This document shows positions 58,641 through 64,000 of a stretch of DNA of 64,000 nucleotides, one piece after another. This stretch comes from Actinomycetospora corticicola (GTDB lineage Bacteria > Actinomycetota > Actinomycetes > Mycobacteriales > Pseudonocardiaceae): assembly GCF_013409505.1 (NCBI RefSeq), contig NZ_JACCBN010000001.1, positions 4,588,001 through 4,652,000 of the forward strand, in the 5' to 3' direction. The translations under genes and the position numbers were made by a program. A model generated the notes under the pieces. That model was not told the DNA's origin. It made no database searches and was given only the letters and a program-made list of their open reading frames with translations. How positions within the stretch are numbered: position 1 is the stretch's first letter; every line of letters starts with the position of its first letter.

Positions 58641-59013
58641 CGCCGACCAGGCTGCCGTGTGCGCGGCGCAGGGGCAACGAGTGCGCGCCGAACGGCGGTG
58701 TGTCGTGTGCGACGGGCGGTTCCCTGAGAGCGAGAACCGGCGTCAGGAGCAGCGGCTCCGCCGAGCGGAGTAGTGGATCTGCCCGTCGTCGCGCCCCGGC
58801 GTGCGGTCAACGGCATTGCCGGGCCTTCACTCTCAGATCACGGTCCGGTGACGGCCGGCGCTCCTAGCGTTCGTCCCGCTCCCCCCGCCAGCGGCGACGT
58901 CCGGGCTCCCCCGGTCGACACCCGAGCTCCGATCGACCGGACGCCGCCGCTCGCGACCCGGACCGCTCTCCCCGGCGGACCGGGACCGAAGAACGTCTGG
59001 AGGTCGTTCGCCC
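58641..59013. other. Intergenic region, no gene found
   Basis: This 373-bp gap between divergent genes holds no supported reading frame. It must contain promoters for the response regulator (minus) and the DUF1996 gene (plus). A small hairpin CTCCG/CGGAG is at 58756-58770. A GGAGG site at about 58999 precedes the DUF1996 start. Confidence 0.5.
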
Positions 59014-60366
59014 ATGCCCCGACGTGGACGACATCGCACCCGGCTCCCGCTCCGGCTCCTCGCCGCCATCGCCGCTCTCCTCGTGGGCGGCACCGCCGTC
59101 GTCCTCGGCGGCAACGCGCTCGCGAAGGACAACGGCGGGGACTCCGGGGGCGGCAGCAGCATCCTCTCCGCCCTGACCGGCGGGAAGTCCGAGAAGTCGG
59201 ACTCCGACTCCGGCGACTCGTCCGACGACTCCTCCGGTGACGGCAAGGACGGCGACGGCGGGTCCGACGACAAGGACGGCTCCGACTCGAAGGACGACTC
59301 GAAGGACGGGTCGGAGGACGGGTCGAAGAAGGTCAAGGCCGGCGGCACCGGCCACGACGGCAGTGGCAAGGACGACGGCGGGAAGGACCAGTCCCCCGAC
59401 GAGGCCAAGAAGTCCGACGACCAGAAGAAGGACGACCAGGACAAGCAGGCCAAGGGCGAGAAGAAGGTCGAGTTCCCCGGTCGCGAGAAGGCCCGCCCCG
59501 CCGGCGCCGACGACTACGTCGACATCGACGACGTGGAGGTCAACCAGAACATCGGTGAGGGTGGCGTCTTCTCCAAGGGCAGCTACGAGGTCGAGTGCGG
59601 CGCGAGCGACCACAACAACTCCGACAACTACATGGCGGCGCCGGGCAAGCGGAACGGCGCCCAGCACACGCACGACTACGTCGGCAACACCTCGACCAAC
59701 GGCAACTCGACCGACGAGTCGCTCGAGGCCGCCGGCACGACGTGCGCGAACGGCGACAAGAGCACCTTCTTCTGGCCGGTCCTGCGTGACCTGAACGGCG
59801 TGGGTGACGACGTCGGGAAGGACGGCGGCAGCCTCGACGGCAACGTCGGCCGGATCCTGACGCCGACGTCGGCGCGCCTGGTCTTCCGCGGCCACGGCGA
59901 CTCCGACGTCCAGCCGCTGCCGCAGCACCTCATGAACATCATGGGCAACGCGAAGGCCAAGGTGCAGGACGGCAAGAACGCCAACGCCAAGTACACCTGC
60001 AGCGGGCACACGGACCGGATCACCGCGAAGTACCCGATCTGCGGGAGCGGGGAGAAGCTCATGCGCATCCTCGACTACCCGAGCTGCTGGGACGGCCAGA
60101 ACCTCGAGTCGAAGGACCTGCGCTCGCACATGGCGTTCCCGGACTCGAACGGCAACTGCGGCGACGGCTTCACGCCGGTGCCCGCCCTGCGGATCGTGCT
60201 GACCTACGACCAGCCGGCGGGTCGGGCGTTCTCCATCGACTCGTTCCCGGACAACCAGCACGACCCGGCCACCGACCACTCCGACTTCGAGAACCTCGCC
60301 TCGAAGGCGCAGAACGAGGCCGGTGCGGAGTGCATCAACTCCGGGCGGAACTGCAGCAACGTGTAG
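59014..60366 (+). CDS. Secreted DUF1996 domain protein with Ser/Asp/Lys/Gly-rich spacer
   Basis: A 450-residue exported protein. A basic signal (MPRRGRHRTRLPLRLLAAIA) and hydrophobic core are followed by a low-complexity spacer (about residues 38-150) of Ser, Asp, Lys and Gly, then the DUF1996 domain (HTHDYVGNTSTNGNSTDESL, SCWDGQNLESKD, AFSIDSFPDNQHDPATDHSD). Conserved cysteines suggest disulfides outside the cell. DUF1996 is found in fungi and actinobacteria, function unknown. The Lys-rich (AAG) spacer is unlike neighbours. A hairpin terminator (60385-60427) follows. Confidence 0.83.
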   Translation: MPRRGRHRTRLPLRLLAAIAALLVGGTAVVLGGNALAKDNGGDSGGGSSILSALTGGKSEKSDSDSGDSSDDSSGDGKDGDGGSDDKDGSDSKDDSKDGSEDGSKKVKAGGTGHDGSGKDDGGKDQSPDEAKKSDDQKKDDQDKQAKGEKKVEFPGREKARPAGADDYVDIDDVEVNQNIGEGGVFSKGSYEVECGASDHNNSDNYMAAPGKRNGAQHTHDYVGNTSTNGNSTDESLEAAGTTCANGDKSTFFWPVLRDLNGVGDDVGKDGGSLDGNVGRILTPTSARLVFRGHGDSDVQPLPQHLMNIMGNAKAKVQDGKNANAKYTCSGHTDRITAKYPICGSGEKLMRILDYPSCWDGQNLESKDLRSHMAFPDSNGNCGDGFTPVPALRIVLTYDQPAGRAFSIDSFPDNQHDPATDHSDFENLASKAQNEAGAECINSGRNCSNV

Positions 60367-60384
60367 CTGCGTCCGCGCACCCCT

Positions 60385-60427
60385 CGCGCCCCGTCGCCCG
60401 ACGATCTACCGTCGGCGGCGGGGCGCG
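60385..60427 (+). terminator. Nested hairpin after the DUF1996 gene
   Basis: Outer arms cgcgccccg and cggggcgcg and inner arms ccgacg and cgtcgg form a strong stem 18 bp after the DUF1996 stop and just before the TPP riboswitch. It separates the two transcripts. Confidence 0.65.
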
Positions 60428-60435
60428 CGTGCGTC

Positions 60436-60522
60436 CTACGGGAGTCCGGGCGACGGGCTGAGAGGGGACCTGGCGGTCCCGACCGTTCGAACCTGATCCG
60501 GATCATGCCGGCGCAGGGAACC
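60436..60522 (+). promoter_or_regulatory. TPP riboswitch (THI box)
   Basis: The two conserved blocks of the thiamine pyrophosphate aptamer are present: GGGCTGAGAGGGG near 60455-60467 and, after the variable P3 stem (ggacc-tggc-ggtcc), GAACCTGATCCGGATCATGCC and GCGCAGGGAA up to 60520 (each differs little from consensus). It ends just before the GGAGGA ribosome site of the permease, so ligand binding could hide that site and stop translation. Confidence 0.95.
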
Positions 60523-60535
60523 GCGGAGGACGCGT

Positions 60536-61891
60536 ATGGCTTCATCGTCCCTGTCCACGTCCGCTCCCGACGAGGTCGCCCCGACCCTGGACGGCCCGGT
60601 GCCGCGGTCGCTGGGGTTCCTCGACCAGGGCGCCTTCTGGGCCAACCTCGGGGTGAGCCTGCTCGGCTTCGCCGGGGTCCTCGCGGTGCTCCAGCCCGCC
60701 GGGGCACCGCCGCTGACCGTCGCGGCCGCGGTCGTCGCGACGGTGGTGGGCACCGTGATCGGCAGCGCCATGGTCGGGCTCTCGGCGATCCCGGGCGCGC
60801 GGACCGGTGCGCCGGCGATGGTGGTCCTGCGGGGCCTGTTCGGCGGGGTCCTCTCGTGGATCCCGTCGGTGCTCAACGTCGTCCAGCTCATCGGGTGGGG
60901 CACCTTCGAGCTCGTCGTCATCGCCCAGGCGGGCACGCTCGCGATCGGCGGCCCCACGTGGGCGTGGATCGTCGGGGCCGGGGTGGTGACGACGCTGCTG
61001 ACGCTCCGCCCGCTGGGCATGCTGCGGCTGCTGCGCCGGGTGGTGACGATCCTGGTCGCGATCTCGGTGGCCTACCTGGCCTGGTGGCTCTTCACGCGGC
61101 CGGCCGCCGCCGATCTCGGTGGGGCGGGCTCGTGGTCGGGGTTCTGGGCGGGCACGGACGCGGCCATCGCGGTCGCCGTCTCCTGGATCCCGGTCGCCTC
61201 CGACTACTCCCGCCACTCGAAGCGGGTCTCGACGGCGTTCACCGCGGCCACCGTCGGCTACGGCATCACCCAGATCCTCTGCTTCGTCGTCGGGCTCGCC
61301 GCCCTGTCCCTCGTCGCCGGGGACGGGGACGCGGTCTTCGCGCCGATGCTCGTCGCACCGCTCGGCGTCGTCGCCCTGCTGATCCTCACCCTGCGCGAGA
61401 CCGACCAGTCCTTCGCCAACGTCTACTCGACCGCGGTGTCGGCGCAGAACCTCGTGCCGCGTGCCGACCGGCGGCTGCTCTGCCTGGCCATCGGCGTGAT
61501 CATCACCGTGCTCGGGCTCGTCGTCACGATCGACGACTACGCGGTGTTCCTCGCGGTCATCGGGTCGATCTTCGTCCCGCTGCTCGGGGTCGGCGTGGGC
61601 GAGGCCCTGGTGAACAAGGGGCGCCTGGACCTGTCGCGGTGGGCGCCGTCGCGGCCCCTCATGGTCGTCGCCTGGGTGATCGGACTCGCCGTCTACCAGC
61701 TGATCAACCCCGGTGGGGCGCCCGTCTGGTCGGACGCCTGGACCGCCGCCCGCGAGGCGCTCGGGTTCACGCCGCCGTCCTGGCTCTCCGCCTCGCTGAC
61801 CTCCTTCCTGACGGCGGGTCTCGTCGCCGCCGCGTTCGCCGGCCTGGCCGAGCGCACCCGGCGTCGGGAAAAGATCGCCACGGTGGGTTGA
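60536..61891 (+). CDS. cytX: NCS1-family permease under TPP control, predicted HMP transporter CytX
   Basis: A 451-residue membrane protein with about twelve spans. RSLGFLDQGAFWANLGVSLL, TGAPAMVVLRGLFGG and VSWIPVASDYSRHS are typical of cytosine/purine/thiamine NCS1 carriers. The TPP riboswitch directly upstream points to a thiamine-related substrate; CytX, predicted carrier of hydroxymethylpyrimidine, is the known TPP-controlled member. The ATG at 60536 has GGAGGA five bases upstream. No other thiamine gene is adjacent. Confidence 0.88.
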   Translation: MASSSLSTSAPDEVAPTLDGPVPRSLGFLDQGAFWANLGVSLLGFAGVLAVLQPAGAPPLTVAAAVVATVVGTVIGSAMVGLSAIPGARTGAPAMVVLRGLFGGVLSWIPSVLNVVQLIGWGTFELVVIAQAGTLAIGGPTWAWIVGAGVVTTLLTLRPLGMLRLLRRVVTILVAISVAYLAWWLFTRPAAADLGGAGSWSGFWAGTDAAIAVAVSWIPVASDYSRHSKRVSTAFTAATVGYGITQILCFVVGLAALSLVAGDGDAVFAPMLVAPLGVVALLILTLRETDQSFANVYSTAVSAQNLVPRADRRLLCLAIGVIITVLGLVVTIDDYAVFLAVIGSIFVPLLGVGVGEALVNKGRLDLSRWAPSRPLMVVAWVIGLAVYQLINPGGAPVWSDAWTAAREALGFTPPSWLSASLTSFLTAGLVAAAFAGLAERTRRREKIATVG

Positions 61892-61920
61892 GAGCGCCGC
61901 GCTCCGGGGGAGCCCCGCGG

Positions 61921-61953
61921 GGCCGGGGAGATGCGCATCCGTGCATCCCGGCC
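61921..61953 (+). terminator. Possible hairpin after the permease gene
   Basis: GGCCGGG and CCCGGCC-like arms with an inner ATGC/GCAT pair and a small bulge lie 30 bp after the permease stop and before the next gene. It is a likely but imperfect terminator. Confidence 0.45.
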
Positions 61954-61969
61954 CTGCGGGAGGAGCGCC

Positions 61970-63100
61970 ATGCGAGCCGTGGTCTACAAGGGGACGAACG
62001 AGGTGGCCGTCGAGCAGGTCGACGACCCCCGTCTGGAGGCCCCCACCGACGTCCTGGTCCGGATCACGACCACCGCGATCTGCGGGTCCGACCTGCACAT
62101 GTACGAGGGTCGGACGGTCGCCGAGACGGGCATCGTGTTCGGGCACGAGAACATGGGGATCGTCGAGGAGGTCGGATCCGGGGTCACCCGCATCCGGAAG
62201 GGCGACCGGATCTCGCTGCCGTTCAACGTCGCGTGCGGGTTCTGCAAGAACTGCCTGGCCGGCAAGTCGGCGTTCTGCCTGACGGTCAACCCGCCCTACG
62301 CGGGCGGGGCCTACGGCTACGTGGGCATGGGCCCCTACACCGGCGGCCAGGCCGAGTACCTGCGCGTGCCGTTCGCCGACTACAACGCGCTCGTGCTCCC
62401 GCCCGGCGACGAGCACGAGAACGACTACGCGATGCTCGCGGACATCTTCCCCACCGGCTACCACGCCACCGTGCTCGCCGACCTGAACCCGGGCGAGTCG
62501 ATCGTCGTGTTCGGTGCCGGGCCGGTCGGCCTGATGGCGGCGTACTCGGCGGTGCTCAAGGGCGCCTCGAAGGTGTTCGTCGTGGACAAGGTGGCGTCGC
62601 GCCTGAAGCTCGCGGAGGACATCGGGGCGATCCCGATCGACTTCTCCGCGGGTGACCCGGTCGAGCAGGTCGTCGATCAGACCGACGGGCTCGGGGCCGA
62701 CAAGGGCGTCGACGCGGTCGGCTACCAGGCCACCGCGGACAGCGGGGAGGAGCAGCCCGCCGTCGTGCTGAACCAGCTGGTCGACGCGGTGCGGCACACC
62801 GGGCGGCTCGGCATCGTCGGGCTCTACCTGCCGCAGGACCCGGGCGCGCCGGACGAGAACGCCGCCAACGGGCGCCTGCTGTTCAACGTCGGCCGCTTCT
62901 TCGAGAAGGGCCAGAAGATGGGCACCGGCCAGGCCGACGCCAAGGCCTACAACGCCCAGCTGCGCGACCTCATCGTGGCCGGCCGCGCCACCCCGTCCTT
63001 CGTGGTGTCCAAGGAGGTCCCGCTCGACGAGGCGCCGGACGCCTACGCCCGCTTCGACGCCCGTGAGGACGGTTACTCGAAGGTCGTCCTCAAGCCCTAG
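61970..63100 (+). CDS. Zinc-dependent dehydrogenase, glutathione-independent formaldehyde dehydrogenase-like
   Basis: A 376-residue medium-chain dehydrogenase. Catalytic zinc ligands are in AICGSDLHMYEG and VFGHENMGIVEEVG; the structural site is CGFCKNCLAGKSAFC. The insert YAGGAYGYVGMGPYTGGQAE and the NAD motif VVFGAGPVGLMAAYSA are those of the FdhA/formaldehyde dismutase group, with tightly bound NAD. It may oxidise formaldehyde or other aldehydes or alcohols. The ATG at 61970 follows GGGAGGAG. The aldo/keto reductase starts 8 bp after its stop, so they form an operon. Confidence 0.88.
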   Translation: MRAVVYKGTNEVAVEQVDDPRLEAPTDVLVRITTTAICGSDLHMYEGRTVAETGIVFGHENMGIVEEVGSGVTRIRKGDRISLPFNVACGFCKNCLAGKSAFCLTVNPPYAGGAYGYVGMGPYTGGQAEYLRVPFADYNALVLPPGDEHENDYAMLADIFPTGYHATVLADLNPGESIVVFGAGPVGLMAAYSAVLKGASKVFVVDKVASRLKLAEDIGAIPIDFSAGDPVEQVVDQTDGLGADKGVDAVGYQATADSGEEQPAVVLNQLVDAVRHTGRLGIVGLYLPQDPGAPDENAANGRLLFNVGRFFEKGQKMGTGQADAKAYNAQLRDLIVAGRATPSFVVSKEVPLDEAPDAYARFDAREDGYSKVVLKP

Positions 63101-63108
63101 GAGTGATC

Positions 63109-64000
63109 ATGGAGTACCGCACGCTGGGCCGGACCGGCATCAAGGTCAGCCCCTACTGCCTCGGCGCGATGATGTTCGGCGCCATGGGCAACCCCGACCA
63201 CGACGACTCGATCCGGATCATCCACCGCGCGCTGGACGCGGGGGTGAACTTCGTCGACACCGCCGACGTCTACTCGCAGGGCGAGTCGGAGGAGATCGTC
63301 GGGAAGGCCCTGAAGGGCCGCCGCGACGACGTCGTGCTCGCGACCAAGGTCCACGGCGGGATGGGCGAGGACCCGAACCGCGCCGGGAACTCGCGGCGCT
63401 GGATCGTCGCGGAGGTCGAGAACTCGCTGCGCCGGTTGCAGACCGACCACATCGACCTCTACCAGGTCCACCGGCCGTCGCCGGACACCGACGTCGAGGA
63501 GACGCTCTCCGCGCTCACCGACCTCGTGCGCAGCGGCAAGGTCCGGGCCGTCGGGAGCTCCACCTTCCCGGCCTCGGAGATCGTCGAGGCGCAATGGATC
63601 GCGGAACGCCGCGGGTACGAGCGGTTCCGCACCGAGCAGCCGCCGTACTCGATCGTCAACCGCGGCATCGAGCGCGAGGTGCTCCCGGCCTGCGAGCGCT
63701 ACGGGATGGGCACGCTCGTGTGGAGCCCGCTCGCGATGGGGCTGCTGACCGGCCGCTACCGCAAGGGGCAGGAGACCGACTCGCCGCGCATGTCCTTCGC
63801 GCCGGGCCGCCTGACCCACGAGCGCAAGCTCGACGTCGTGGAGCAGCTGATCCCGCTCGCGGAGAAGGCCGGCCTGTCGATGGTCCACCTGGCGATGGCC
63901 TTCGCGGTCGCGCACCCGGGCGTGACCAGCGCGATCATCGGTCCGCGGACCATGGAGCACCTCGACGACCTGCTCGCGGGCGCCGAGGTCACCCTCGACG
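63109..64000 (+). CDS. Aldo/keto reductase, partial (cut by the right edge)
   Basis: The first 297 residues are present with no stop before the edge. The catalytic tetrad is visible: Asp and Tyr in VDTADVYSQGES, Lys in VLATKVHGG and His in YQVHRPSPD. The opening MEYRTLGRTGIKVSPYCLGA and GRYRKGQETDSPR are typical of the YajO/Tas-like group. It uses NADPH to reduce carbonyls. The ATG at 63109 has AGGAG five bases upstream and is 8 bp after the dehydrogenase stop. About 20-40 residues are missing from the end. Confidence 0.9.
   Translation, partial: MEYRTLGRTGIKVSPYCLGAMMFGAMGNPDHDDSIRIIHRALDAGVNFVDTADVYSQGESEEIVGKALKGRRDDVVLATKVHGGMGEDPNRAGNSRRWIVAEVENSLRRLQTDHIDLYQVHRPSPDTDVEETLSALTDLVRSGKVRAVGSSTFPASEIVEAQWIAERRGYERFRTEQPPYSIVNRGIEREVLPACERYGMGTLVWSPLAMGLLTGRYRKGQETDSPRMSFAPGRLTHERKLDVVEQLIPLAEKAGLSMVHLAMAFAVAHPGVTSAIIGPRTMEHLDDLLAGAEVTLD

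Noticed and set aside
58641-59013. Small RNA or gene in the gap before the DUF1996 gene
   Set aside because: No conserved frame, strong promoter or terminator hairpin could be supported from sequence alone.
60505-62655. A 716-codon plus-strand frame starting in the riboswitch
   Set aside because: It is out of frame with both the permease and the dehydrogenase and has no recognisable domain.

Overview
The window is very GC-rich actinobacterial DNA with dense, often overlapping genes and many GTG starts. The kinase/cell-division cluster (fhaA-fhaB-pstP-rodA-pbpA-pknA-pknB facing trpG/pabA, crgA, a PH-domain gene and a cyclophilin), a DUF6474 gene, a PIG-L deacetylase and a CruF-type carotenoid hydratase together suggest Actinomycetota, probably a Pseudonocardia-like member of the Pseudonocardiales. 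The exact genus is inference. No rRNA, CRISPR array, phage, plasmid or insertion-sequence gene was seen.

Layout. 1-4544: a BrkB-like fragment, a CDP-alcohol phosphatidyltransferase, and a carotenoid-tailoring group (desaturase, glycosyltransferase, CruF). 4541-9754: two SCO6745/SalK-like paralogues, an FmdB zinc-ribbon protein, a lactonase/iron-dehydrogenase pair resembling a gamma-butyrolactone/4-hydroxybutyrate pathway, and a Mug-type glycosylase. 9947-11526: a small helical protein with a DUF1023 hydrolase. 11568-25475: the cell-wall and kinase locus known from near the origin of mycobacterial chromosomes, ending at tRNA-Leu(CAG). 25596-30517: DUF4185, a nucleotide-sugar dehydratase, serS, a thioesterase and an MT0933-type antitoxin-like protein. 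30788-37994: a third Ser/Thr kinase, a GH65 phosphorylase divergent from an IclR regulator, a MetE-like methyltransferase and an orphan AbiEi-like gene. 38060-41851: alcohol dehydrogenase, amidohydrolase and DUF59 genes of the kind that accompany propane monooxygenases, then an NAD(P)-binding protein. 41852-48656: an osmoprotectant-type ABC transporter with three binding proteins and a coupled IclR regulator. 49000-57844: DUF6474, a TM0106 nuclease, an SDR, a cyclopropane-fatty-acid-synthase-like methyltransferase, PIG-L, MsrA and a hydrolase. 57954-64000: an atypical response regulator, a secreted DUF1996 protein, a TPP-riboswitch-controlled NCS1 permease (CytX-like), a formaldehyde-dehydrogenase-like enzyme and an aldo/keto reductase cut by the window edge.

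The best unexplained signal is a family of about 50-bp imperfect palindromes, found five times and only between genes (9777, 26634, 36849, 37998, 57888). They share an asymmetric core and occur in both orientations; three lie in convergent gaps and two bracket the AbiEi-like gene. Other points of interest are a 36-codon reading frame coupled at both ends between fhaB and pstP, a response regulator whose receiver lacks the acidic pair and the switch lysine, three transporter binding proteins with a shared cysteine pattern, and long antisense overlaps between convergent genes.

Genes are annotated from the translated sequence and recognisable motifs only; no database search was possible.
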